NCBI GenBank assembly: GCA_964396595.1
Contig: CAYNFR010000018.1
Location: 1 to 64,000, forward strand
Length of the DNA stretch: 64,000 nt
Source: CAYNFR01 sp964396595
GTDB lineage: Bacteria > Bacteroidota > Bacteroidia > Chitinophagales > Saprospiraceae
Reading direction: 5' to 3'
Shown here: positions 52,341 through 61,727 of the stretch, one piece after another
Position numbering within the stretch: the stretch's first letter is position 1
How the letters are laid out: every line of letters starts with the position of its first letter
Position numbers and translations under genes: made by a program
The notes under the pieces: generated by a model
What the model saw: only the letters and a program-made list of their open reading frames with translations
Databases searched by the model: none
What the model was told of the DNA's origin: nothing

Positions 52341-54867
52341 TCTGTGGATTTTGAGGAGTATCGGATTGCTTCAAGCTGATCAAATTAGCAAATAGGCGAT
52401 AAGCACCAGGAACTCCGGCAGGTAATTGTCTGAACCACGCTAATCCGGTGTATATAATATGTCCTTTGCCATGTTGTGCAATTAATAAGCTTCCATGTCG
52501 AGGAGGTTCATTGACATCGTTCATAGCCAAGGGAGTCACAAATTCCGGTCCCCAGTCATCAGCGAAGTATAAGCCACGCTCTTGCACCCAATTTTCAAAA
52601 TCCCTAGAATTAATCTTGTTAGGGGTATTGAGAACCGGGTGATCAGGAATCAAAAAACTGACTTCTGCATTTTCGTCTGTTACACGCTGATTGCTCAAGG
52701 TCAGTTTATATGGACTGAAATCTACACCCCGTACTCCTCGATTGGTATTGTACTGTACAATGTAATTTCCACCCCGTGATACATAGTCTAAGATCACAGC
52801 CTTTTTAAGTTTTAGCCCCTCAAGGGTATTGTAGGCACGTACACCTGCGATCAAGGCGTCATATTTCTGTAGGTTTTCCAGCGTTAATTGATCTTCGTTT
52901 ATTTCATCGACGATGTATGATATCTGCCTCAAAGCTGCCGGCACCACATCTCCTGCTCCCATAATATAGGCGATGCGTTTACCTTGCTTTGCCACGTCCA
53001 ATCGCTCAAAAGATGCTTCTGCCGGTTCTAGAATAATGGGATTCGGAATATGGTCGTAAGTGATCTGAGTTAATTTTCGACTAAATCGATTATTCAAATG
53101 ATCTGTGACGACAGCTGTAATTTTGCTGGATGCATTCTCAGCAGGTGGAGAGATAGTAAAAGAGTAAAGTCTTTTTTCCCCTTTCAGCATGGGGTCTATA
53201 TTAATAGCGGAAGGATGAACTTTCCATCCATCAGCATGATCTAAACTAAGTGTGCCGGTAAACCCTTCATCAAATGCTTCAAGTTCAACAACGGCGTCTT
53301 TCGTTTGATTGTCTGCAAATACAAATACTGGCTCGGTGAATCCAATGCTTGCTCGAGGAAATACATAAAATGGCAAGAACACTTCCCCTTCTACGGGATC
53401 AGTATATTTATAAATCAGGTCTCTCTCCAGACATATTTCGACACCTTCAATATCCAGCGTAAAGCCTAGCTTAAACGATGATTCGTTAATAGGCGAGCCC
53501 ACCAATCCGTAATCATCCACCTTATGCATACTCGTATAAGCTCTATTCTCTAGCCAGTATGGATTAGATATGGGGTGATTATTTGCGATTATAAAGGGAA
53601 TCGTGATAAGTTGGCGTTCATTGTTTGCCAGACTTGGTATATTGCCGCGGCTGTTTATTTGTCCGTTGATAGTCAACTCTTTAAGTCCTATTGATGTATT
53701 GGATCTATTTACCAGATCAATGGTAATACTTATTGAATCACCAGGTGTAGCATATTTGCCGGAGGCAGTAGCTTCCAGATAAAGACCCGCACTATTCGCT
53801 ATTATGTTTTTTATATGCTCGCGTTTATCTTCTTTCCATGGCGAATCTTCGGTTTTTAAGATCGCGTTATAAATCTTAACAAGAGCGGGGATATTGTTAG
53901 CTGGATTTTTAAAATCAAAAGTTAAAAGCAGATGATCTATACGTGCAGCTACTTCTTGACCATTCGGCACGCGTGTCCATCTAGTATTAATCCCTTCGAA
54001 TAGATTATTGCGCTCTGCCGGTTTGTCGCCTTTTAAAAATTCGAGATAGTCCGTCTCTGAACCCCGTGAACCGGCAGATCCAAATCCTTGGCTCTTATGC
54101 ATACTTCGACTCCAGGCGGCGATTTCACCATTAGAATATCCTTTGTCGCTGTAATGTACGCCTGCATCTATTGCAAACAAGTTCGTCTTGTCGGCAGCTT
54201 CGAATTTTTCTCTACTGCCGAAAAACCACCAGGATGTGTTAAAAAATAAGCGCTTCGCTTGCCAAGGTGCAGGGAAAGATTCATGATCACCATAGCTGGG
54301 ATCTGCTGCCAGGTCAAATGCTTCATGACTAAGTATGGCAGAACCTGTATGATGTCCGTGTGTCGTGCCTGGGGATCTGTGATCAAATCTATTGATGATG
54401 ATATCAGGCTTAAACTCTCTGATGACCTTAATCAGATCTTTCAGGACTTCTTCCTTATTCCAGATAACGAAGGTTTCGTCAGGATGCTTTGAAAACCCAA
54501 AATCCACAGCACGGCTAAAAAACTGTCTTCCTCCGTCGATCTTGCGCGCTTCAACCAATTCATGAGTGCGTATCAATCCGAGTTTCGCGCCTATCTCTGT
54601 ACCGATAAGATTTTGACCACCTCCGCCTCTGGTCAATGAAATATAGGCCGTCTCAGCCTTGACATGATTGGCAAAATAGGAAATTAACCTTGTATTCTCA
54701 TCATCGGGATGTGCTGCCACATAAAGCACTCGGCCGATGAATCCGAGCTTTTCGACTTCAGCATAAAGATCAATACTGTTGCTGATGGCAGATTGCTGAG
54801 CCGTGGAATTTATTACATAAAGGCATAAAGAGAAGGACAAGACTACTCTTAAAAGACATATTTTCAT
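52318..54867 (-). CDS. PIG-L/LmbE-family deacetylase, exported
   Basis: An 849-residue protein with signal peptide (LSFSLCLYVINSTAQ). Near residue 51 is the zinc motif AAHPDDE, then TRGGGGQN, INRFDHRSPGTTHGHHTGSA (third His of the zinc site), all of the PIG-L N-acetylglucosaminyl deacetylase fold. The later 500 residues contain beta-rich domains (NEW3/galactose-binding-like) and a glutamine-amidotransferase-like end (VPAALRQISYIVDEI, NYIVQYNTN, GLAWFRQLPAG). It probably acts on N-acetylated sugars outside the cytoplasm. It follows the NqrM-like gene by 9 bp and overlaps the small one-helix gene. Confidence 0.88.
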   Translation of the reverse strand: MKICLLRVVLSFSLCLYVINSTAQQSAISNSIDLYAEVEKLGFIGRVLYVAAHPDDENTRLISYFANHVKAETAYISLTRGGGGQNLIGTEIGAKLGLIRTHELVEARKIDGGRQFFSRAVDFGFSKHPDETFVIWNKEEVLKDLIKVIREFKPDIIINRFDHRSPGTTHGHHTGSAILSHEAFDLAADPSYGDHESFPAPWQAKRLFFNTSWWFFGSREKFEAADKTNLFAIDAGVHYSDKGYSNGEIAAWSRSMHKSQGFGSAGSRGSETDYLEFLKGDKPAERNNLFEGINTRWTRVPNGQEVAARIDHLLLTFDFKNPANNIPALVKIYNAILKTEDSPWKEDKREHIKNIIANSAGLYLEATASGKYATPGDSISITIDLVNRSNTSIGLKELTINGQINSRGNIPSLANNERQLITIPFIIANNHPISNPYWLENRAYTSMHKVDDYGLVGSPINESSFKLGFTLDIEGVEICLERDLIYKYTDPVEGEVFLPFYVFPRASIGFTEPVFVFADNQTKDAVVELEAFDEGFTGTLSLDHADGWKVHPSAINIDPMLKGEKRLYSFTISPPAENASSKITAVVTDHLNNRFSRKLTQITYDHIPNPIILEPAEASFERLDVAKQGKRIAYIMGAGDVVPAALRQISYIVDEINEDQLTLENLQKYDALIAGVRAYNTLEGLKLKKAVILDYVSRGGNYIVQYNTNRGVRGVDFSPYKLTLSNQRVTDENAEVSFLIPDHPVLNTPNKINSRDFENWVQERGLYFADDWGPEFVTPLAMNDVNEPPRHGSLLIAQHGKGHIIYTGLAWFRQLPAGVPGAYRLFANLISLKQSDTPQNPQNGINNED

Positions 54868-54876
54868 GGATGAAAT

Positions 54877-55083
54877 TTACTTGGTTGGGCTAGGCATTTT
54901 GCAAGCTTCGTCTGCCTTTTTTCCACAGACATTACATTCTCCTAGATTATTCTTTATCATCGGATTGTTGCTGGCGCATGAGCCTCTGAATTCATTACCC
55001 GTAAAAATATGACGGATGTTCATTAAAATAAATGAGAGGCCGAACACGCCGCCAATAATCAGAAACATTTTAAGATATTCCAT
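54877..55083 (-). CDS. NqrM-like Cys-rich membrane protein
   Basis: A 68-residue protein with one N-terminal helix (FLIIGGVFGLSFILMNI) and a Cys-rich tail: GSCASN, then GECNVCGKKADEACK, giving four Cys in the order C-x(n)-C-x2-C-x(n)-C. This layout resembles NqrM (DUF539), which delivers iron to Na+-translocating NADH:quinone reductase. It is the first gene of the operon with the PIG-L deacetylase. No nqr genes are in the window, so its client is unknown. Similarity is by pattern, and other small iron- or zinc-binding proteins cannot be excluded. Confidence 0.6.
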   Translation of the reverse strand: MEYLKMFLIIGGVFGLSFILMNIRHIFTGNEFRGSCASNNPMIKNNLGECNVCGKKADEACKMPSPTK

Positions 55084-55155
55084 ATGTATTCTCTGTAATA
55101 ATTGCCTGAGTTAAAATACCCATTACCTTTACACGCCATAAAAGTAAGAGTTTTC

Positions 55156-55914
55156 ATGCAAGAAAAGTTGAATGCTTTTGAGCGCCTGCTTAATATCATG
55201 GATGAATTACGAGAAAAATGTCCATGGGATAGAAAGCAGACCATGCAATCGCTGAGTTCACTCACTGTTGAAGAGGTTTATGAACTAATTGACGAGATTG
55301 AAAAATCCGACTATGAAGGAGTCAAGGAGGAGCTCGGAGATCTTTTGCTTCATGCCGTATTTTATGCGAAGATTGCCAGTGAGCAAGGGCTGTTTACGAT
55401 TACAGATTCCATCAATTCTATTTGCGACAAGCTTATCAGAAGGCATCCTCATATATATAGCGATGTGAAAGTGACGGGAGCGGATGATGTCAAGAAAAAT
55501 TGGGAACAAATAAAATTGGCTGAGGGCAAAAAATCCCTGTTGGCAGGCGTCCCCAATGCGTTACCATCATTAATCAAGGCACAACGAATGCAAGAGAAGG
55601 CGGCACAGGTGGGATTTGACTGGGATAGTATTTCTGATCTCAAGACGAAAATATACGAAGAGATAGAAGAATTTGACCAGATCAAAGACAATCCTGAAGA
55701 GCTTACCCAAGAGTTTGGTGATCTACTATTTTCGCTGATCAATTATGCCCGAGTAAGAGGCATAGATGCCAATAGAGCTTTGGATCTTACCAATCGGAAG
55801 TTTAAGAAACGGTTTGAGTACATCGAACAAAATGCTCACCAAGCATTGTCAGACATGAGTCTTGCAGAAATGGATTTGTTGTGGGAAGAAGCTAAGTCTG
55901 ATGCTCCCAAATAA
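55156..55914 (+). CDS. mazG: Nucleoside triphosphate pyrophosphohydrolase MazG
   Basis: About 252 residues with two MazG domains. Domain 1 has CPWDRKQTMQSLS and EEVYELIDEIE...EELGDLLLHAVFYA (metal-binding E-x-x-E...E-x-x-D); domain 2 has EEIEEFDQIKDNPEELTQEFGDLLFSLINYAR. It hydrolyses NTPs and (d)NTPs to monophosphate, cleaning up aberrant nucleotides. The ATG 55156 matches the usual N-terminus; an earlier start in frame (55102) adds 18 residues. The next gene is rpsO. Confidence 0.94.
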   Translation: MQEKLNAFERLLNIMDELREKCPWDRKQTMQSLSSLTVEEVYELIDEIEKSDYEGVKEELGDLLLHAVFYAKIASEQGLFTITDSINSICDKLIRRHPHIYSDVKVTGADDVKKNWEQIKLAEGKKSLLAGVPNALPSLIKAQRMQEKAAQVGFDWDSISDLKTKIYEEIEEFDQIKDNPEELTQEFGDLLFSLINYARVRGIDANRALDLTNRKFKKRFEYIEQNAHQALSDMSLAEMDLLWEEAKSDAPK

Positions 55915-55941
55915 TTATTTAGTGATAATCTAAAAGAGTCT

Positions 55942-55949
55942 TATCTTTG
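55942..55949 (+). promoter_or_regulatory. -7 element (TATCTTTG) of rpsO
   Basis: TATCTTTG fits TAnnTTTG, 55 bases before the rpsO ATG. The -33 region is weak (TTTA near 55918). Confidence 0.5.
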
Positions 55950-56003
55950 CGCCGCTAAATCTGGATTTTCGTAATCCTTATTATGGTTTTAATGTATAAA
56001 TAA

Positions 56004-56279
56004 ATGGCAACTTATTTACCTTTAGAAAAGAAAAAAGAGATTTTCGCTGAGTTTGGCGGATCAGAAACGAACACTGGTTCTGTAGAAGGGCAGGTAGCAC
56101 TTTTTACTTACAGAATCAATTCTTTATCTCAGCATTTGCGAGAAAACAAGAAGGATCACTCCACAAGACGAACCCTCCTGACACTTGTCGGAAAAAGGAA
56201 GCGCATGTTAAAGTACGTCGCTGCTAAGGATATCAACAACTATCGTCAATTGATTGAGAAATTAGGCATCAGAAAATAA
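56004..56279 (+). CDS. rpsO: 30S ribosomal protein S15
   Basis: A 91-residue primary 16S rRNA-binding protein. GSVEGQVALFTYRINSLSQHL and the DHSTRRTLLTLVGKRKRMLKYV segment are the S15 family signature. Normal length. Followed by pnp after 123 bp, the widely conserved rpsO-pnp order. Confidence 0.97.
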   Translation: MATYLPLEKKKEIFAEFGGSETNTGSVEGQVALFTYRINSLSQHLRENKKDHSTRRTLLTLVGKRKRMLKYVAAKDINNYRQLIEKLGIRK

Positions 56280-56402
56280 TATTTTTCTGACCGATCTTCT
56301 ATCTTGCGATTTGATTTCATTAGATTACTACACTGTGTTATGTAAGATAACACGCTTATTGATTGCATTGCATCTCACTAGAAGAGATCATTAATTATTT
56401 TT

Positions 56403-58532
56403 ATGGCAAGAACACCTCATGTTACAGAATTTACATTACCGGACGGAACAGTAGTTCAGATTGAAACCGGTAAGCTCGCTACACAGGCACACGGATCAGC
56501 CGTTGTCAAAGTGGGCAAAATGATGATATTGGCAACGGTAGTATCAGCTGAAGAAGCTAAAGAAGGGCAATCCTTCTTCCCTCTATCTGTTGACTATCAA
56601 GAAAAGTATGCAGCTGCAGGCCGGATTCCCGGCAATTTCTTCAGGAGGGAAACGAGACTGTCTGATTACGAAATACTGATCAGTAGACTAATCGATAGAG
56701 CAATCAGGCCACTTTTTCCTGATGGCTACATGAATGAAACACAGATCATTGTTAATTTGATTTCTGCTGATGCGGAGATATGTCCGGATGCATATGCCGG
56801 TCTGGCAGCGAGTGCGGCTTTGGCAGTATCCAATATTCCTTGGGATGGCCCGTTAAGTGAAGTCCGTGTGGCTAAAATCAATGGTGAATATGTCGTTAAT
56901 CCGTCGAAGTCTAGTTTGGCTACCGCTACATTAGATATGATCATCGCGGCTACCATGGATAATATCATGATGGTCGAAGGTGAAGCTAGCGAATGTCAAG
57001 AATCTGAGATCATTGAAGCAATCAAAATAGGCCATGATGTCATAAAAATTGCTTGTCAGGCGCAGTTAAACTTGGCTGAGAAAGTAGGAGAAGCAGCAAC
57101 CATTAAAAGAGAATTTATTGCACCCGCAATAGCGCAGGAAATTAAAGATCTCGTTAAAGAGTGCTGCGAAGCGGACATTATCGCCATGACAAAAAGTGCC
57201 TTAGATAAAGGTGCACGTAAAATGTATCTGAAGACGATCAAGGATAATTTAAAACTTAAAGCGACTGAATTACACGGAGAAGAGTGGCTAGAAGAAAATG
57301 CCGGAGCTCTGTCTGAAGCTTATGATAAGTTTAAAAAGGAAACTATCAGAGAAGTTGCCATGGCAGAAGGCATCCGTCTGGATGGAAGAAGAAATGACGA
57401 AGTTAGACCTATCTGGTGCGAAATCGATTACCTGCCTTCTGCGCATGGCTCAAGTATTTTCACCCGTGGTGAAACGCAATCATTGACATCTTGTACCCTT
57501 GGTACGAAGCTAGATCAGGCCATGATGGACACAGCGATGGAAACAGGGTATGACAGGTTTATATTGCATTATAACTTCCCCGCTTTATCTGTAGGAGAAA
57601 TTAAACCCATGAGAGGGCCGGGTAGGAGAGAGGTAGGTCATGCCAATCTCGCGGGTCGATCGCTCAAAAAAGTACTACCAAGTGATGTGCCTTATACGCT
57701 ACGTGTCGTTTCAGATATACTAGAATCCAATGGATCCAGCTCCATGGCTACCGTGTGTGCAGGATCTATGGCTCTGATGGATGCCGGTATCCAGCTGACA
57801 AAACCTATTGCAGGTATTGCTATGGGTATGATCTCCGATGGTAAACGCAATATTATATTGTCTGATATCCTGGGTGATGAAGATGCCCTTGGTGATATGG
57901 ATTTTAAAGTAACAGGCACAAAAGATGGTATTTGCGGCTGCCAAATGGACATAAAGGTAGATGGATTGTCTTATGAGCTACTCGAAAAAGCACTCATACA
58001 AGCTAAACAAGGAAGATTACATATCCTCGGTGAAATGGACAAAACCATCACCAAGGCACGACTAGAGCCAAAAGACTTTGCACCGAGAATGATCGAGTTC
58101 TCTATAGACAAAGAATACATTGGTGCAGTAATCGGACCGGGTGGTAAGGTAATTCAAGAGCTTCAAGCACGTACAGGAACAACCATCAATATCGAAGAAG
58201 TCGATGGCAAAGGCATCGTTAGTATTTTCTCTGCTAGCGCCAATGGCATGCAGGAAGCCGAAGGTGTCATCAAGAAGATCGCCTTCAGGCCCGAAGTAGG
58301 AGATATCTATGATGCACAAGTTGCAAGTGTTATGCCCTACGGCGTATTCGTTGACTTCTCGGGCAAGAGTGGATTACTTCACGTCTCTGAAATGTCTAAT
58401 AAGCGCATAGATAAAGTCGAAGAAGTGTTTAAAGTGGGTGATTCTGTACGCGTAAAACTCGTAGGAGTAGATCCGAAGACAGGAAAATTCAGACTTTCGA
58501 GCAAGGTGCTCATGAATGATAACGGACAGTAA
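56403..58532 (+). CDS. pnp: Polyribonucleotide nucleotidyltransferase (PNPase)
   Basis: A 709-residue 3'-to-5' exoribonuclease that degrades RNA by phosphorolysis. Two RNase PH domains (about 14-145 with FFRRETRLSDYEILISRLIDRA, and about 325-550 with SIFTRGETQSL and GPGRREVGHANL), a KH domain (GAVIGPGGKVIQELQ, near 580) and an S1 domain (GVFVDFSGKSGLLHVSEMS, near 645) appear in order. All are intact. The PNPase gene follows rpsO. Confidence 0.97.
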   Translation: MARTPHVTEFTLPDGTVVQIETGKLATQAHGSAVVKVGKMMILATVVSAEEAKEGQSFFPLSVDYQEKYAAAGRIPGNFFRRETRLSDYEILISRLIDRAIRPLFPDGYMNETQIIVNLISADAEICPDAYAGLAASAALAVSNIPWDGPLSEVRVAKINGEYVVNPSKSSLATATLDMIIAATMDNIMMVEGEASECQESEIIEAIKIGHDVIKIACQAQLNLAEKVGEAATIKREFIAPAIAQEIKDLVKECCEADIIAMTKSALDKGARKMYLKTIKDNLKLKATELHGEEWLEENAGALSEAYDKFKKETIREVAMAEGIRLDGRRNDEVRPIWCEIDYLPSAHGSSIFTRGETQSLTSCTLGTKLDQAMMDTAMETGYDRFILHYNFPALSVGEIKPMRGPGRREVGHANLAGRSLKKVLPSDVPYTLRVVSDILESNGSSSMATVCAGSMALMDAGIQLTKPIAGIAMGMISDGKRNIILSDILGDEDALGDMDFKVTGTKDGICGCQMDIKVDGLSYELLEKALIQAKQGRLHILGEMDKTITKARLEPKDFAPRMIEFSIDKEYIGAVIGPGGKVIQELQARTGTTINIEEVDGKGIVSIFSASANGMQEAEGVIKKIAFRPEVGDIYDAQVASVMPYGVFVDFSGKSGLLHVSEMSNKRIDKVEEVFKVGDSVRVKLVGVDPKTGKFRLSSKVLMNDNGQ

Positions 58533-58703
58533 GGATAATCCTGCTTGTTAATTCCATCGTTTTGGCTTGATTGGCATCATCATTGCAATATTTTTTCTTT
58601 TCGTAGAAACTTTATTGATGCTTTCTGCGTATATATTCATGGAAAGACGATAAGGTGAGATTACCTTGATTCACTAAGCATTTTTTACACTGAGAATTCC
58701 TTC

Positions 58704-59570
58704 ATGAGGCAACTTAAAATAACCAACAAGATAACCAATCGCGAGAGTTTGGCATTGGACAAATATCTCAATGATATTAGCAGAATAGAATTGGTTTCGG
58801 CAGAAGAAGAAGCGATTCTAGCACAACGTATTAGAGAAGGTGATAAGGAAGCACTAGAGAAATTGACCAAGGCGAATTTGCGCTTTGTGGTTTCCGTAGC
58901 TAAGCAATATCAGAACCAAGGTTTATCCTTGCCGGATCTTATCAATGAAGGAAATGTCGGATTGATGAAAGCGGCGCAGAGATTTGATGAGACTAAAGGA
59001 TTCAAATTTATTTCGTACGCCGTATGGTGGATCAGACAGTCCATTCTTCAAGCTATCGTAGAATATGCACGTATCGTTCGTCTCCCTCTCAATAAGGTCG
59101 GTTCATACAATAAAGTAAACGAGGCAGTAACATCATTCGTACAAGAGAATGAAAGAGAGCCTACAGATGAAGAGTTAGGCGAGATATTGAATATGAAGGC
59201 AAAGGATGTGGTAAAAATGAAGCAAAATGGAAGTCGCCATATCTCTTTTGATGCACCTGTCGGTGGTGAGGATAGTGAAGCCACCATGCTGGATCTACTG
59301 ACATTTGATGAAATAGATAGTCCTGACTTTCAGCTAATGGAGTCATCTCTAAAAGATGAAGTGGCTTACGGTTTATCTTTACTAAGCCCACGCGAAGTCG
59401 AAGTAGTAACGGCTTATTACGGATTAAATGGACGTAAACCTATGACACTAGAGGAAATAGGAGAGTTATATGGTCTTACACGAGAACGGGTACGACAAAT
59501 AAAGGAAAGATCCATACGAAGACTCAGAAAATGCGTCAGCACAGGAGAGCTTAAATCTTATCTAGGGTAA
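58704..59570 (+). CDS. rpoD: Primary sigma factor RpoD (short Bacteroidota form)
   Basis: A 288-residue sigma-70 factor lacking region 1.1 as in other Bacteroidota. Region 1.2 DKYLNDISRIELVSAEEE, regions 2.1-2.4 with ANLRFVVSVAKQYQNQGLSLPDLINEGN and FISYAVWWIRQSI, region 3, and region 4.2 TLEEIGELYGLTRERVRQIKERSIRRLR, all intact. This factor recognises the TTTG/TAnnTTTG promoters seen in the window. A small membrane protein gene follows after 6 bp. Confidence 0.96.
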   Translation: MRQLKITNKITNRESLALDKYLNDISRIELVSAEEEAILAQRIREGDKEALEKLTKANLRFVVSVAKQYQNQGLSLPDLINEGNVGLMKAAQRFDETKGFKFISYAVWWIRQSILQAIVEYARIVRLPLNKVGSYNKVNEAVTSFVQENEREPTDEELGEILNMKAKDVVKMKQNGSRHISFDAPVGGEDSEATMLDLLTFDEIDSPDFQLMESSLKDEVAYGLSLLSPREVEVVTAYYGLNGRKPMTLEEIGELYGLTRERVRQIKERSIRRLRKCVSTGELKSYLG

Positions 59571-59576
59571 GTACAT

Positions 59577-60233
59577 ATGTCTGGTATTTCGATCGTAGTG
59601 TTACTGTTCGGCGGAGCACTCTACTATGTTTTTACGGAAGTTTCCAAGTTCAAAACGGGAATAAGCGGTACAAGGTCTGAGCGCGTAAGAGCCATTGATG
59701 AGCTTAAAGAGTCGCTTTTGGCCATGGAATTACTGCCTTGGAATTGTACGGAAATTCACCTCCTGTCGCATCAACACAGCCTTAAAGAATCATTTTCAGC
59801 CTTGTATGCAGACTACACCGTAGTATGGCAATCGATCTATCAAGAGCCCATTATTGCTGCGGCTGAGCGAAGATTTAAGGATTTTGATAATTACTCTTTA
59901 GTCATCAGAATAAACAATGACTTATATTGTTTCGTCCCTATAGCTGAGATAATAGAGCTTCACGAGAATGATCAAATAATCGGTAGGATATCCCCCGATA
60001 AGCCCTTATCCTTAAAGATTGATCACTCCGGAGAAATCATCAGCGTTGACAGTAGTACCAATACATCCTCCATTCCCATATTTTATAATGAGGAACAAGT
60101 ATGGCGCATGGCTCGTCTTGATCCTGATCATACCTTGACGCGAATGATAAATGTGATTAAAGATCAAGATAAAGAACGTAGTAAGTTGTTGATATTGATG
60201 ATTATATACGCCTTAATGCGTCAACATATATAA
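59577..60233 (+). CDS. Membrane-anchored protein of unknown function
   Basis: A 218-residue protein with one N-terminal helix (GISIVVLLFGGALYYVFTEV) and a soluble body. The body is probably cytoplasmic given the basic residues after the helix. It contains KESLLAMELLPWNCTEIHLLSHQ, a block with strands (SLVIRINNDLYCFVPIAEI), and a helical C-terminal end ending in a hydrophobic run (KLLILMIIYALM). I recognise no family. It begins 6 bp after rpoD and is probably co-transcribed. Confidence 0.7.
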   Translation: MSGISIVVLLFGGALYYVFTEVSKFKTGISGTRSERVRAIDELKESLLAMELLPWNCTEIHLLSHQHSLKESFSALYADYTVVWQSIYQEPIIAAAERRFKDFDNYSLVIRINNDLYCFVPIAEIIELHENDQIIGRISPDKPLSLKIDHSGEIISVDSSTNTSSIPIFYNEEQVWRMARLDPDHTLTRMINVIKDQDKERSKLLILMIIYALMRQHI

Positions 60234-60278
60234 ATTATTCCTGTTAACTATATATCTTGTGGCCATTAATTTGGGGTA

Positions 60279-60698
60279 ATGACGCTTTTAAATCAGGCTA
60301 GAATAGCATTGTACAGATTTCATGTAAAAGGCCTAGAGGTCTTTCTGATCAATAATGAACTAGATACTGACCCGGAGGTATGGAAATTACCTTACTGTCA
60401 GTCATCAGACGTGCAGGATCAGTACGGTGATCAAAATCTTATTGAGATAGAAGGAGAAGCCGGAGAAAAATTAGTGGCAATAGAAGGAGACTGGCATAAT
60501 CTGCCATCCATCAGAGGTTTGATAAAACATGACATCAAGATTGCTAAATCAATCATTAAAGAAAACATACCCGGTATAGAAAACGGCACATTCGTAGCTG
60601 TAAAAGAGTTAGTCAAAAAAACCTTGCCCGAAGAATATGCGCTCATCAAAGAGCTTAAGGATGTTCTAATCGATCGCAATACCGTAAAGAATTTATAA
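60279..60698 (+). CDS. Nudix-like protein lacking a visible Nudix box
   Basis: A 139-residue protein. The start (QARIALYRFHVKGLEVFLINN) resembles the first strands of Nudix hydrolases (A-G-x-L-L-Y-R-x-x-x-G-x-E-V-F-L), but there is no G-x5-E-x7-R-E-x-x-E-E signature. The later part (NLPSIRGLIKHDIKIAKSII, VKELVKKTLPEEYALIKELKDVL) is helical. It is either a degenerate Nudix relative or an unrelated fold. It lies 12 bp before purC and 45 bp after the preceding gene, suggesting an operon. Confidence 0.6.
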   Translation: MTLLNQARIALYRFHVKGLEVFLINNELDTDPEVWKLPYCQSSDVQDQYGDQNLIEIEGEAGEKLVAIEGDWHNLPSIRGLIKHDIKIAKSIIKENIPGIENGTFVAVKELVKKTLPEEYALIKELKDVLIDRNTVKNL

Positions 60699-60710
60699 TC
60701 AGTTTCGGAA

Positions 60711-61640
60711 ATGTCACTGATACAGACTGCCTACTCGTTTTCGGGACAAAAATCCTATTATAAAGGCAAGGTTCGCGATGTTTATGAGATTGATGATCAT
60801 TTTGTGGTAATCACCACAGATCGTATTTCTGCATTTGATGTTGTATTGCCGCGAGCCATACCATTTAAAGGGCAGGTATTGAACCAGACCGCCTTACATT
60901 TTTTACAAAGCACAACTGATATAGTACCTAACTGGGTGCGTTCGTCCCCACATCCCAATGTGACAATAGGGGTAAAATGTAGCCCATTCAAAGTAGAAAT
61001 GGTCGTAAGAGGATATCTGGCAGGTCATGCCTGGCGTGTGTATAAATCCGGGGGTCGTCAGATATGCGGTGTCAAACTTCCAGATGGCTTGCGTGAAGGT
61101 GATCAGCTTCCGACACCTATCATTACGCCTACAACTAAGGCTTCTGAGGGCCATGATGAAGACATTTCGAGAGAGGAGATTATACTTCAAGGTATTGTAG
61201 ATAGTCATGCCTACGGACAATTAGAAGAATATACATTGGCACTATATGCACGTGGTCAAGAAATGGCCTATAAACAAGGACTGATCTTAGTGGATACGAA
61301 GTACGAATTTGGCATGTATGATGGATCGATATGTCTTATGGACGAGATTCATACACCGGATAGCTCTCGTTATTATTACCTGGACGGTTACGCTGCGTGT
61401 CAGGAGGCCGGACTACCACAGAGACAGCTTTCAAAAGAATTTGTCAGAGAGTGGCTGATGGCCAATGGATTTCAAGGTAAAGATGGGCAGCAAGTCCCCG
61501 AAATGCCTGATACCTTTGTAAAGGATATAAGTGAACGGTATATCGAGCTGTACGAAAATATCACGGGGAATAGCTTCGTGAAAGCGTCTCAGGAATCACT
61601 TGTGGAGGATATAGAGATAGGTATCAAAAATAATCTATGA
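60711..61640 (+). CDS. purC: SAICAR synthetase
   Basis: Eighth step of purine synthesis, joining CAIR and aspartate. The 309-residue protein has YYKGKVRDVYEIDD, TTDRISAFDVVLP, VEMVVRGYLAGHAWR, PIITPTTKASEGHDEDIS, LVDTKYEFGMYDG and DEIHTPDSSRYYY, all PurC motifs. Length fits the longer SAICAR synthetase form. The next feature is tmRNA. Confidence 0.96.
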   Translation: MSLIQTAYSFSGQKSYYKGKVRDVYEIDDHFVVITTDRISAFDVVLPRAIPFKGQVLNQTALHFLQSTTDIVPNWVRSSPHPNVTIGVKCSPFKVEMVVRGYLAGHAWRVYKSGGRQICGVKLPDGLREGDQLPTPIITPTTKASEGHDEDISREEIILQGIVDSHAYGQLEEYTLALYARGQEMAYKQGLILVDTKYEFGMYDGSICLMDEIHTPDSSRYYYLDGYAACQEAGLPQRQLSKEFVREWLMANGFQGKDGQQVPEMPDTFVKDISERYIELYENITGNSFVKASQESLVEDIEIGIKNNL

Positions 61641-61727
61641 TTTATCTGTCGCAAGGAACTTTTTGATAGCGTAGGGCATTAATGAATAGCTTGATTAATC
61701 GTAACAAGCGGAAAAAATTGACATAAT

